64,000 nucleotides of DNA from Rhodanobacter denitrificans (GTDB lineage: Bacteria > Pseudomonadota > Gammaproteobacteria > Xanthomonadales > Rhodanobacteraceae), in the NCBI RefSeq assembly GCF_000230695.2, contig NC_020541.1, positions 806,001 through 870,000 on the forward strand, given 5' to 3'. The notes below the pieces were generated by a model, which saw only the letters and a program-made list of their open reading frames with translations, was not told where the DNA came from and searched no databases. Made by a program: the position numbers and the translations under genes. This document shows positions 18,950-26,512 of this stretch, in pieces. The first letter of the stretch is position 1. Each line of letters starts with the position of its first letter.

Positions 18950-20293
18950 TCAGATTCCGTAGGCCTTGCGCAGCAGGCTCAACGGATGCTCCGCCGCCGG
19001 CTGGTCGCCGAGGCCGTGGGCGATGTGGCCGCCGGCCATCGGGCAGTCGCTGGTGAAGTGGTCGGGGTTGGCTTGCTCGACGCGATTCTCCACCGGTTTG
19101 GCCAGCTTGCGCGAGAGCGCGTAGGTCTTGTGCTTGACGCCGTAGGTGCCGTCGTGGCCGGAGCAGCGCTCGATGGTGGCGATCTCGGTGTCCGGCACCA
19201 GTTGCAGGATCTCGCGCGTCTTCGGGCCGATCTTCTGCACGCGCTGGTGGCACGGCACCTGCCAGGCGACCTTGCCCAGCGACGTCTTGAAGTCGGTCTT
19301 GAGCAGGCCGGCCTTGTGCCGTTCGGCCAGGTACTCGAACGGGTCGAAGAAGCGCTCGCGTACCAGCGCCACCTCGGCGTCATCGGGGAACATCAGCGGC
19401 AGCTCCTGCTTGAACATCAGCACGCAGGACGGGATCGCCGCGGTGAAATCCCAGCCTTCGCGCGCCATCTTCGCCAGCACCGGGATGTTGCGCTGCTTGT
19501 ACTTCGTCACCGTCTGCAGGTCGCCCAGCTCCAGCTTGGGCATGCCGCAGCAGCTCTCCTGTTCGACCAGCTTGGTCGGGATCGCGTTGTGCTGCAGCAC
19601 CGCGGCGAGGTCTTCGACCACCGCCGGGTCGGAGTGGTCGCAATAGCAGGTGGCGAACAGCGCGACCTTGCCGCGCGTGCGGCCGGCGGGCACCGCTTCG
19701 CCGCTGCCGTCGAGGTCGCGCAGGCGTTTGCGCGCGGTGGGCGAGTGGTACTCGGGCACGCGCGCGTCCGCGTCGACGCCCAGGGTCTTTTCCAGCAGCT
19801 GGCGCGCGACCGGGTTGCGGTTGGCGGCGTTGACCACCTGCACCACCACCGGGATCGACGCGAGCTTGCCGACGGTGCGCGTGCTGGACAGGATCCTCGA
19901 CGACAACGGCGCGCCGTCACGCTCGAACGCCACCGCCTTGGCGCGCAGCATCAGGTGCGGGAAATCCACGTTCCACGGGTGCGGCGGCGTATACGGGCAC
20001 TTGGTCTGGTAGCACAGGTCGCACAGGTAGCACTGCTCGGTGACCTTCGGGTAGTCGGCCTTGTCGACGCCGTCGATCTCCATCGTCGCCGACGCGTCAA
20101 CCAGGTCGAACAGGGTAGGGAAGGCGTGGCACAGGCTGACGCAGCGGCGGCAGCCGTGGCAGATGTCGAACACGCGCTCCATCTCCGCTTCCAGCGCCGT
20201 GGCGTCCCAGAAAGCGGGCTCGTGCTGGCCCAGCGGATGGCGTGTGGGTGCGTCGAGGTTGCCTTCGCGCGTTTCGTGGATGGGGTCGGCCAT
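18950..20293 (-). CDS. Heterodisulfide reductase-related iron-sulfur protein
   Basis: 447-aa cytoplasmic protein with two ferredoxin-like 4Fe-4S motifs near the N-terminus ([11 protein letters not shown] around residue 45 and [12 protein letters not shown] around residue 87) and a C-terminal cysteine-rich (CCG-type) region including [20 protein letters not shown], and CSGHDGTYG. This resembles GlpC/HdrD-like electron-transfer proteins. The ribosome site GGGGAG lies 6 bases before the ATG. It is followed by DUF3501 and the membrane-anchored protein with 2-base gaps, and preceded by rubrerythrin. A role passing electrons to the rubrerythrin for peroxide reduction is inference from context. Confidence 0.88.
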   Translation of the reverse strand: MADPIHETREGNLDAPTRHPLGQHEPAFWDATALEAEMERVFDICHGCRRCVSLCHAFPTLFDLVDASATMEIDGVDKADYPKVTEQCYLCDLCYQTKCPYTPPHPWNVDFPHLMLRAKAVAFERDGAPLSSRILSSTRTVGKLASIPVVVQVVNAANRNPVARQLLEKTLGVDADARVPEYHSPTARKRLRDLDGSGEAVPAGRTRGKVALFATCYCDHSDPAVVEDLAAVLQHNAIPTKLVEQESCCGMPKLELGDLQTVTKYKQRNIPVLAKMAREGWDFTAAIPSCVLMFKQELPLMFPDDAEVALVRERFFDPFEYLAERHKAGLLKTDFKTSLGKVAWQVPCHQRVQKIGPKTREILQLVPDTEIATIERCSGHDGTYGVKHKTYALSRKLAKPVENRVEQANPDHFTSDCPMAGGHIAHGLGDQPAAEHPLSLLRKAYGI

Positions 20294-20349
20294 CGTGTTC
20301 TCCCCGCGGGCTGGAACAGATCGGGTCAGGCAGCGTCAACGCCTGCGAT

Positions 20350-20379
20350 CCGCCATCCCGGCTTTCGCCGGGATGGCGG
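20350..20379. repeat. Perfect 13-bp hairpin between rubrerythrin and the iron-sulfur gene
   Basis: CCGCCATCCCGGC and GCCGGGATGGCGG around a TTTC loop. The CATCCCGGC/GCCGGGATG core is the form of common short intergenic repeats in Xanthomonadales. No T-run follows on the transcribed (minus) strand, so it may act as an RNA processing or stability hairpin that sets different levels of rubrerythrin and the downstream genes. Confidence 0.6.
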
Positions 20380-20399
20380 CCAGGAGCAGGCGGCCGCGT

Positions 20400-20819
20400 T
20401 CAGGCCATGTCGCCCAGCGCCTTGGTAAAGCGGTTCGCGTGCGAACGCTCGGCCTTGGCCAGCGTCTCGAACCAGTCGGCGATCTCCTCGAAGCCTTCCT
20501 CGCGCGCAGCCTTGGCCATGCCCGGGTACATGTCGGTGTATTCGTGGGTCTCGCCGGCGATCGCGCTCTTCAGGTTCAGCTGGGTGCCGCCGAACGGCAG
20601 GCCGGTGGCAGGGTCGCCCACCGCCTCGAGGTATTCCAGGTGGCCGTGGGCATGGCCGGTCTCGCCTTCGGCGGTGGAGCGGAACACCGCGGAAATGTCG
20701 TTGTAGCCCTCGACGTCGGCCTTGGCGGCGAAGTACAGGTAGCGGCGGTTCGCCATCGACTCGCCGGCGAAGGCGTCTTTCAGGTTCTGCTCGGTCTTGG
20801 AGCCTTTCAGGTTGCTCAT
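20400..20819 (-). CDS. Rubrerythrin family di-iron protein (short form)
   Basis: 139-aa ferritin-like protein expected to reduce hydrogen peroxide with a di-iron centre. Two ExxH motifs are visible ([14 protein letters not shown] and [10 protein letters not shown]), with further glutamates in [12 protein letters not shown] and [11 protein letters not shown]. The C-terminal rubredoxin domain of classical rubrerythrin is absent, so an external electron donor is needed. The ATG at 20819 was chosen because GAGGTG lies 5 bases upstream; the longer upstream frame has no support. A complete OxyR-type site and a promoter lie just upstream. The iron-sulfur/DUF3501 genes follow after 106 bases. Confidence 0.9.
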   Translation of the reverse strand: MSNLKGSKTEQNLKDAFAGESMANRRYLYFAAKADVEGYNDISAVFRSTAEGETGHAHGHLEYLEAVGDPATGLPFGGTQLNLKSAIAGETHEYTDMYPGMAKAAREEGFEEIADWFETLAKAERSHANRFTKALGDMA

Positions 20820-20885
20820 GACATCACCTCGTGACGTTGGGCTGGGAGGGGTTGCGCGTGCGGCCTTCATGGTCGTGACCGGCCG

Positions 20886-20951
20886 AGCCTAGCGCGCGGT
20901 GGGTTGCCGGTGAAATTGATTGTCTGGATCGGGCGGATAGCCCGCAGCTAT
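20886..20951 (-). promoter_or_regulatory. OxyR-type binding site and promoter of the rubrerythrin gene
   Basis: On the minus strand the 37 bases 20951-20915 read ATAG-N7-CTAT-N7-ATCC-N7-CAAT, with the exact 7-base spacings of the OxyR consensus; the distal half matches ATAG/CTAT perfectly. It overlaps the oxyR stop codon. Directly after it come a -35-like TTCACC (20914-20909), a 17-base spacer and a -10 TAGGCT (20891-20886). The predicted start near 20879 leaves a ~60-base leader. The same geometry (23 bases from site to -10) recurs at the oxyR divergent promoter. Confidence 0.65.
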
Positions 20952-21919
20952 CGGGGCGCGGCCTTGCGCGCGGCGCGCACGGGCTTCGCCGGCGGCGCGG
21001 GCGTGGCGGCCGTGTGCGGGTTCAGCAGGTCGGCCGGCAACTGCCGGAATACCGCAGCCAGCCGCTTCAGGAAGTCGGCCATCGCCGAGCTCTTGCGCCA
21101 GACCATGGCGACACGCCGGCTTGGCGGATGGCCCTTGAACTCGATCAGGTGCAGGTTGTCCAGCGGTGCCACCGGCGGCTTCACCGCGGTGACCGGCAGC
21201 AGGGTGATGCCGACGTTCGCCGCCACCATCTGCCGCAGCGTCTCCAGGCTGGTGGCGCGGAAGCCGCTGCGCTCGACGGCGCCGGCAAGATGGCATACCT
21301 CCAGCGCCTGGTCGCGCAGGCAATGGCCGTCTTCCAGCAGCAGCAGGTTCTGGTTGGAAAGGTCGGCCAGTTTCAGCTGGCCCTGCCTGTGCGCCAGCGG
21401 ATGTTCGCCCGATACCGCCAGCAGGAACGGTTCCTCGAACAGGAACTCGCTGTGCAGGCTGTCCTCGTGCAGCGGCAGGGCGAGGATGCCGGCGTCCAGC
21501 TTGCCCTCGCGCAGCAGGCGCAGCACCGCCTCGGTCTTTTCCTCGACCAGCAGCAGTTCCAGCCGAGGGAAGGCTTGGCGCACCAGCGGCAGGGCATGCG
21601 GCAGCAGGTACGGGCCCAAGGTGGGGAAGATGCCCAGCCGCACCGTGCCCGATTCCGGGTCCAGCGTGCGGCGGGCCACGCTGCGGATCTGCTCGACCCC
21701 GTTGAGTACGTCGCGTGCGCGGATGGCGATGTCGCGGCCGACCTCGGTCAGCAGCACCTTGCGCGGGGTGCGTTCGACCAGCGGCACGCCCAGTTCCTCT
21801 TCCAGTTTCTTGATCTGGGTGGACAGGGTGGGCTGGCTGACGAAGCAGGCATCCGCGGCGCGGCCGAAGTGCCGGTGTTCGGCCAGGGCCACCAGGTACT
21901 GGAGATCGCGCAGGTTCAT
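20948..21919 (-). CDS. oxyR: Hydrogen peroxide-inducible regulator OxyR
   Basis: LysR-type regulator of the peroxide response, 323 aa. The N-terminal winged helix-turn-helix (NLRDLQYLVALAEHRHFGRAAD, SQPTLSTQIKKLE) is followed by the effector domain. The redox pair is plain: C200 and C209 in GHCLRDQALEVC, equivalent to E. coli C199/C208. The C-terminus carries a ~25-residue basic Ala/Pro extension (VRAARKAAPR) not needed in the E. coli protein. The ATG at 21919 is preferred over an upstream in-frame start that would lie upstream of the predicted transcript start. Its promoter overlaps an OxyR site, implying autorepression. Confidence 0.95.
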   Translation of the reverse strand: MNLRDLQYLVALAEHRHFGRAADACFVSQPTLSTQIKKLEEELGVPLVERTPRKVLLTEVGRDIAIRARDVLNGVEQIRSVARRTLDPESGTVRLGIFPTLGPYLLPHALPLVRQAFPRLELLLVEEKTEAVLRLLREGKLDAGILALPLHEDSLHSEFLFEEPFLLAVSGEHPLAHRQGQLKLADLSNQNLLLLEDGHCLRDQALEVCHLAGAVERSGFRATSLETLRQMVAANVGITLLPVTAVKPPVAPLDNLHLIEFKGHPPSRRVAMVWRKSSAMADFLKRLAAVFRQLPADLLNPHTAATPAPPAKPVRAARKAAPR

Positions 21920-21938
21920 GGATCGTCCCGGCTCGGCA

Positions 21939-21975
21939 ATAGCCATACGCTATGACAGGGATGGTAACAATCAAT
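21939..21975. promoter_or_regulatory. OxyR-type site overlapping the oxyR promoter and a divergent promoter
   Basis: Plus strand: ATAG (21939-21942)-N7-CTAT (21950-21953)-N7-ATGG (21961-21964)-N7-CAAT (21972-21975), the full OxyR spacing with the oxyR-proximal half perfect. On the minus strand it covers a likely oxyR promoter (TTGATT, 16 bases, TAGCGT at 21952-21947), placing the oxyR ATG ~20 bases from the start. On the plus strand it abuts TTGGAG (21975-21980), 18 bases from TACGCT (21999-22004), a predicted activated promoter. Confidence 0.65.
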
Positions 21976-22010
21976 TGGAGCAATGCAAGCGGGCGCCTTA
22001 CGCTGCACCG

Positions 22011-22105
22011 GCGATCCCCCGCGCGTCGGAGTTCCCTCCCTCTTCCCCCGCGGCGCGCGGGCTTTCCGGCCGGCGATGAAGTTCGCTTCATCGCCGGTTT
22101 TCTTT
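22011..22105 (+). ncRNA. Candidate OxyS-like peroxide-induced small RNA divergent from oxyR
   Basis: About 95 bases between the predicted OxyR-activated promoter and a strong intrinsic terminator, with no supported open frame and no gene of the plus strand upstream for the terminator to serve. The 5' half contains a pyrimidine tract (CCCTCCCTCTTCCCCC at 22034-22049) that could pair with Shine-Dalgarno sequences, a common seed type in trans-acting RNAs. Position, orientation and size resemble E. coli oxyS, but I see no sequence similarity to it. The 5' end is inferred from the promoter position only. Confidence 0.5.
22070..22105 (+). terminator. Strong intrinsic terminator upstream of the M1 aminopeptidase gene
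   Basis: A perfect 12-bp stem (CCGGCGATGAAG with CTTCATCGCCGG) closes a UUCG tetraloop and is followed by TTTTCTTT. It reads on the plus strand, where the only upstream transcription would come from the promoter divergent from oxyR. Alternatively it could attenuate transcription into the aminopeptidase gene, whose own promoter would have to lie in 22106-22190; none is obvious there. Confidence 0.85.
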
Positions 22106-22214
22106 GGGTGCTGTCGCAGACGGCGCCGGCCGCGTGGCGGGCATGCCTTCTGGCACTGGGTCGGAGGTCATGCCGGCTCTAGCTTGAGGTTTTCCCCACG
22201 CCAGAGAAATCCTC

Positions 22215-24917
22215 ATGCGACGACTCGCCCGCCCTCTCCTGCTTACCGCGCTGGCCACCTGCTGCGGCGCCGCGTTCGCCGCCACCGCCGACCAGGCGCC
22301 GCAGGGCCGGCTGCCGGGCTGGGCGGTGCCGCAGTCGTACCAGCTCGCGTTCAAGGTCGATCCGGCGCAGCAGGATTTCTCCGGCACCACCACGATCAAG
22401 GTCAAGCTAACCCAGGCCTCCGACCACCTGTGGCTGGACGGTGCGGGGCTGAAGGTGTCGAAGGTGACCGTCACCGACGCCGCCGGCAAGGCGCACGCCG
22501 GCAAGTACGTGGCGGTGGACCCGAAGGCCGGCGTGGCGCGGGTGGATTTCGGCCGCACGCTGAAGCCGCAGCAGCTGACGGTGAAGGTCGAGTACACCGC
22601 GCCGCTCAACCAGCAGTTGCAGGGCCTGTACAAGGTCACCGCGAAGGGCCAGCCGTATGCGATGACGCAGATGGAACCGATCAGCGCGCGCTTCGCCTTC
22701 CCCGGCTTCGACGAGCCGGGCTTCAAGACGCCGTTCGACCTCAGCATCACCGTGCCCGACCACGAAAACGTGGTGGCGAACACCCAGCAGGTGAGGGAGC
22801 AGCCGGCCGGCAGGGGCTGGAAGACGGTGACCTTCGCGCAGACGCTGCCGCTGCCGACCTACCTGGTCGCGTTCGCGGTCGGTCCGTGGGACATCGTCGC
22901 CGGCCCGGACATCTCGCCGACCGCGTATCGCGTCAAGCCGCTGCAGCTGCGCGGTATCGCCGCCAAGGGCGAGGGACAGCGCATGCAGCACGTGCTGGGC
23001 GAAACGCCGAGCATCATCCACGCGCTGGAGAACTACTACGGCTTCGGCTACCCGTTCGACAAGCTGGACCTGCTGGCCGCGCCGGATTTCGAGGCCGGCG
23101 CGATGGAGAACCCCGGCCTGGTCACCTTCCGCGACTGGCTGCTGCTGATCGACAAGGATTCGCCCGCGCGCAACGTGCGGGGCTCGTTCAACGTCAACGC
23201 GCATGAGCTCGCGCACCAGTGGACCGGCGACACGGTCACCACCGAATGGTGGAACGACATCTGGCTCAACGAGGCGTTCGCCACCTGGATGCAGCAGAAG
23301 GTGACCATGCAGGTGCACCCGGAATACCGCGCCGACCTCGACCGCGTGCGCGGCGGCCAGGGCGCGATGAACAACGACAGCCTGGTCAGCGCGCGCAGCA
23401 TCCGCCAGCCGATCACCGGCAACGGCGACATCATGACCGCGTTCGACGGCATCACCTACCAGAAGGGTGCCAGCGTCATCGGCATGTTCGAGAACTACGT
23501 GGGCGAGCCGACCTACCAGAAGGGCATGCGCGCGTACATCCAGAGCCAGAAGTACGGCAACGCCACCGCCGACGACCTGGTCTCGGCGATCGCCACCGCG
23601 GCGGACAAGGGCGATGCATTCAAGCATGCGTTCAAGAGCTTCCTCGACCAGTCCGGCGTGCCGTACGTGGCGACGAAGCTGGAACAGAAAAACGGCCAGG
23701 CCGTGCTGCAGCTGAGCCAGAGCCGCTACCTGCCGCTCGGCAGCAGCGGCGATCCGCAGCGCATCTGGGGCGTGCCGGTATGCGTGCGCTACGGCACTGC
23801 CGCCAGCGGCAAAGATGGAGCACCATCCAGCAAGGTCGCTTGCAAGATGCTCGACAAGGCGACCGGCTCGATGGTGCTGGCCGGCGCCAGCCAGCCGACC
23901 TGGATCATGCCGAACGCGAACGCCAGCGGCTATTACCGCTTCAGCCTCGACAAGTCGGAGCTGGGCGGGCTGGTCAAGCAGATCGGCAAGCTCAGCGATG
24001 CCGAGCAACTCGCCTACGCCGACGCGATCGGCGCCAGCTTCCGCCATGGCGACATCGATGCCGGCGACATGCTGGCTGCATTGCAGCCGTTGGCCGGTTC
24101 GAAAATCCGCGAAGTGGCCACCGTGCCGCTGGACCAGGCGGCGCAGCTCTACCATCGCATCGCCGCCAACAATGCGCAGCGCGCCCGTCTGGCCGAGTGG
24201 GCAAAGGCGGCCTACCTGCCGCGGCTGGAGCAGCTCGGCTACCAGCGCAAGGCGAACGAGCCGGAAGACGATGCGCTGATGCGCAGCAGCCTGGCCGGCG
24301 CGCTGGCGTTCGACTTCAAGCTGCCGCAGGTGCGTGCGGCCCTGCTCAAGCAAGGTGAGGCCGCGCTCAAGCCGGGCGCCGATGGCCGTCTGAACCTGGC
24401 TGCCGCCGATCCCGACCTGCTCGGCGATGCGCTGGGCGTGGCGGTGCAGGAACACGGCAAGAGCGTGGTCGATGCGCTGATCGCCGAGCTGCCCAAGACC
24501 AGCGATCCGGCCCTGCGCAACGGCATCCTCGGCGGCCTGGCCAGCGTGGAAGATCCTGCGCTGGCCGAGCAGGTGCGCAACTTCGCATTGACCAAGCCAG
24601 TGAAGGTCGGCGAGATGGGCATGCTGCTGCGCGGCGGCCGCGACACGCTGGCCCAGCGCGATGCGATGTGGACGTGGTTCACTGGACACTACCAGCAGAT
24701 CCTCGATCGCACCGGCAGCTTCTCCGGCGGCCGCCTGCCGTCGCTGGCGGCCGGCGGTGGCTGCTCCAGCGCTGAGTACGATCGCCTGCAGGCGTTCTTC
24801 AAGACCCGCGAAAAGGACGCCGCCGGCATCGGCCGCGGCCTGGCGCAGACCGGCGAGTCGATCCAGCTGTGCGGCGCGCTGAAGGCGAAGCAGGATCCGG
24901 CCGCGATCCTGCGCTGA
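22215..24917 (+). CDS. Exported M1 family zinc aminopeptidase
   Basis: Peptidase of 900 aa that removes N-terminal residues from peptides. It has a signal peptide (ending AAFAATADQ), an N-terminal beta domain, the exopeptidase motif GAMENPG near residue 296, and the zinc motif HELAHQW (near 331) followed 18 residues later by the third ligand in LNEAFATWMQ. A C-terminal ERAP1-like helical domain follows. The signal peptide suggests a periplasmic or secreted enzyme rather than cytoplasmic PepN. The start is supported by the signal peptide; the ribosome site (AGAGAAAT) is weak. Its 3' terminator is disrupted by an IS element. Confidence 0.93.
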   Translation: MRRLARPLLLTALATCCGAAFAATADQAPQGRLPGWAVPQSYQLAFKVDPAQQDFSGTTTIKVKLTQASDHLWLDGAGLKVSKVTVTDAAGKAHAGKYVAVDPKAGVARVDFGRTLKPQQLTVKVEYTAPLNQQLQGLYKVTAKGQPYAMTQMEPISARFAFPGFDEPGFKTPFDLSITVPDHENVVANTQQVREQPAGRGWKTVTFAQTLPLPTYLVAFAVGPWDIVAGPDISPTAYRVKPLQLRGIAAKGEGQRMQHVLGETPSIIHALENYYGFGYPFDKLDLLAAPDFEAGAMENPGLVTFRDWLLLIDKDSPARNVRGSFNVNAHELAHQWTGDTVTTEWWNDIWLNEAFATWMQQKVTMQVHPEYRADLDRVRGGQGAMNNDSLVSARSIRQPITGNGDIMTAFDGITYQKGASVIGMFENYVGEPTYQKGMRAYIQSQKYGNATADDLVSAIATAADKGDAFKHAFKSFLDQSGVPYVATKLEQKNGQAVLQLSQSRYLPLGSSGDPQRIWGVPVCVRYGTAASGKDGAPSSKVACKMLDKATGSMVLAGASQPTWIMPNANASGYYRFSLDKSELGGLVKQIGKLSDAEQLAYADAIGASFRHGDIDAGDMLAALQPLAGSKIREVATVPLDQAAQLYHRIAANNAQRARLAEWAKAAYLPRLEQLGYQRKANEPEDDALMRSSLAGALAFDFKLPQVRAALLKQGEAALKPGADGRLNLAAADPDLLGDALGVAVQEHGKSVVDALIAELPKTSDPALRNGILGGLASVEDPALAEQVRNFALTKPVKVGEMGMLLRGGRDTLAQRDAMWTWFTGHYQQILDRTGSFSGGRLPSLAAGGGCSSAEYDRLQAFFKTREKDAAGIGRGLAQTGESIQLCGALKAKQDPAAILR

Positions 24918-24938
24918 AGCAGCCGCGTCGCCCGGATG

Positions 24939-24956
24939 AAAAGCCCCGCCGCAGCG
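24939..24956 (+). other. Left half of the aminopeptidase terminator, ending in the IS target duplication
   Basis: AAAAGCCCCGC (24939-24949) is the ascending arm of a hairpin whose other arm GCGGGGCTTTT lies at 26369-26379, beyond the IS element. Removing the element and one copy of CGCCGCAGCG restores a perfect 11-bp stem with a CGCA loop and T-run. Bases 24947-24956 are the left target-site duplication. Confidence 0.85.
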
Positions 24957-24957
24957 T

Positions 24958-24990
24958 AATGCCAGTCAGTTAAGACAGACTGGCATTTTT
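24958..24990 (+). terminator. Terminator-like hairpin formed by the left IS end
   Basis: AATGCCAGTC (24958-24967) pairs perfectly with GACTGGCATT (24978-24987) over a 10-base loop, followed by TTT. It stands where the interrupted aminopeptidase terminator used to act and may replace it. Confidence 0.5.
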
Positions 24991-26310
24991 CGTGGGGTAT
25001 TTGTGGGGTCGGCGTTTGACTTCACGGGGACAAGATCGTTGTCGTCGTGCGGGCAACAGATAGATGTGGGCTTGCTGTCGGAGGCGGGCGAGTCGTTTGG
25101 GAAAGGCGCCGGGTGTTTCCAGCGGGGCGTATCGCAACTCGGCCACGATGGCGCGCGTGAACCCCTGGAAGCTGAGCCGGGTCGGTGGCACGCCCAGCTC
25201 ACCAGCGGTTTGGTGCATTTCCCAGCGCAGCAGGTTGTAGGCGATCAGCAGCCCCCAGATTTCCTGCCGCACCAGCTCCGGTCGCTTGCTGCGCAAGACG
25301 GTGTCGTTGGCTTGCATGGCTTGCTTGATGTCCCGAAAACCCAGTTCGATCTCCCAGCGTTCGCGATAGCACACTGCCACCTGATCGGCGGGATATCGAA
25401 CGGCATCGGCCAGCGAGGTCAGGTAGCGCCGACCGGAAGGACAGAGGATCAGACGCGCCTCCCAGAAGGTTGGCAGCTGCGGATGCTGGCGACGGGCTTG
25501 CGGCGAGACCGGCAGGCGCACCCACGCATCGCCTTCACCGAGCGGACGGATCACCTCATAACGCAACGAGGACTTGGCTCGCATCAGCCAGTGCCGCTGC
25601 TCTCCCGCATGCTGCCACGCCAGCAGGAAAGCCGCCGAATAGTAGGCGCGGTCGAAGATCGTCAGTGAGTCATCGGGCGCCGCGGTTACCAGATCGTGGG
25701 CGTAGCTGAGCTCGCCGGTCGTATAGGCACCGAAGGCGGCGGCCCGGATCAGGTGCGTATGAACATCCATCAGGCACACCGCACGCACCTGCGGCCAACT
25801 CCCTTCACCGTGCTGCGATCGTCCTGCGCCGAAGACATCACGATGCTCGGCGGTATCAGGCGTCGACCACACCACGCCATCGACCGCCAACAGGCGAAGC
25901 CCGTGGAAGAGCCCGGCCGTCGGAAGCGGTGCGGTGCACCACGCGCGGCTGAGCTGATCGAACAGATGGGCCAACGGCGCTTCACCCAGTCGCTGGCGCC
26001 CTTGAACCGTAGCGCTCGGCACAGGCACGACCTGTGCCTCGGTACCCAACGCCAGCCCCAACTGACGCACAATGTGCCAGATCGGTTCGTTGCGAAACAG
26101 CGCTAAGCCGATGACCAGCCAGATCAATCGCTCGGCCGGCAGACGTCGACGGCGCAGTGACGTCGTGCCAGTCGCTTGCAATGCTTGCTCGATCCAGGCG
26201 GCCGGAATGAGCTGGCTGAAACGATCAAACGCGTCGGGAGACAGATCGCCTACCGCATCAAAGTTGGCTTGCAGGGCTGAGATCAAAGCAAGAGGCTCAT
26301 GGAAAACCAT
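24970..26310 (-). CDS. IS4-family DDE transposase
   Basis: Transposase of 446 aa (456 aa if a TTG at 26340 is used). The N-terminal IS4 domain is followed by the DDE_Tnp_1 catalytic core: first Asp in RLLAVDGVVWS, second in LTIFDRAYYS, and the IS4 signature YRERWEIELGFRDIK (Y-x2-R-x3-E-x6-K) bearing the Glu. The stop codon lies inside the left terminal repeat. I prefer the ATG at 26310 because AAGAGG lies just before it; both are buried in a 14-bp stem-loop, a feature that limits translation of read-through transcripts in several insertion sequences. No frameshift or internal stop. Confidence 0.9.
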   Translation of the reverse strand: MVFHEPLALISALQANFDAVGDLSPDAFDRFSQLIPAAWIEQALQATGTTSLRRRRLPAERLIWLVIGLALFRNEPIWHIVRQLGLALGTEAQVVPVPSATVQGRQRLGEAPLAHLFDQLSRAWCTAPLPTAGLFHGLRLLAVDGVVWSTPDTAEHRDVFGAGRSQHGEGSWPQVRAVCLMDVHTHLIRAAAFGAYTTGELSYAHDLVTAAPDDSLTIFDRAYYSAAFLLAWQHAGEQRHWLMRAKSSLRYEVIRPLGEGDAWVRLPVSPQARRQHPQLPTFWEARLILCPSGRRYLTSLADAVRYPADQVAVCYRERWEIELGFRDIKQAMQANDTVLRSKRPELVRQEIWGLLIAYNLLRWEMHQTAGELGVPPTRLSFQGFTRAIVAELRYAPLETPGAFPKRLARLRQQAHIYLLPARRQRSCPREVKRRPHKYPTKNASLS

Positions 26311-26320
26311 GAGCCTCTTG
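26289..26320 (-). promoter_or_regulatory. Stem-loop sequestering the transposase start
   Basis: A perfect 14-bp stem (CAAGAGGCTCATGG with CCATGAGCCTCTTG) around a 4-base loop contains both the ribosome-site-like AAGAGG and the ATG at 26310 on the minus strand. A transcript entering from outside the element would fold this hairpin and hide the start, as in the IS10/IS50 protective hairpins. Confidence 0.6.
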
Positions 26321-26361
26321 GGTCGTTCCGGCTTCGTCAATACCTTAACTGACTGGCATTA

Positions 26362-26379
26362 CGCCGCAGCGGGGCTTTT
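26362..26379 (+). other. Right IS target duplication and displaced terminator half
   Basis: CGCCGCAGCG (26362-26371) duplicates the left target; GCGGGGCTTTT (26369-26379) is the descending arm and T-run of the pre-insertion terminator. The following bases to 26512 contain no gene that I can support. Confidence 0.85.
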
Positions 26380-26512
26380 CGTTGGCCGTCCGCATGCACC
26401 ACAAGGCGCCGTCCCGTGCAAGCGCAATTTCCGGCCGTGCGTCCGGGTTTTGCCGCAGCGGCTGACGTAGCATGCGGCACGACACACATCACCGGCATCG
26501 CATGCAGGGGGC

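Larger units (their letters stand above)
24957..26361. mobile_element. Complete IS4-family insertion sequence (1405 bp)
   Basis: Ends are perfect 18-bp terminal inverted repeats (TAATGCCAGTCAGTTAAG at 24957-24974 and its complement at 26344-26361). The element is flanked by 10-bp direct repeats CGCCGCAGCG (24947-24956 and 26362-26371), a duplication size known in IS4-family groups such as IS231/IS4. A single transposase gene fills it on the minus strand. Intact ends, duplication and open frame suggest recent insertion. The left end also forms a hairpin with T-run that reads as a terminator on the plus strand. Confidence 0.95.

Noticed and set aside
22407..24689. A 760-codon open frame antisense to the M1 aminopeptidase gene
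   Set aside because: Same GC-shadow effect; composition is His/Arg/Gly-biased and the plus-strand gene has catalytic motifs.
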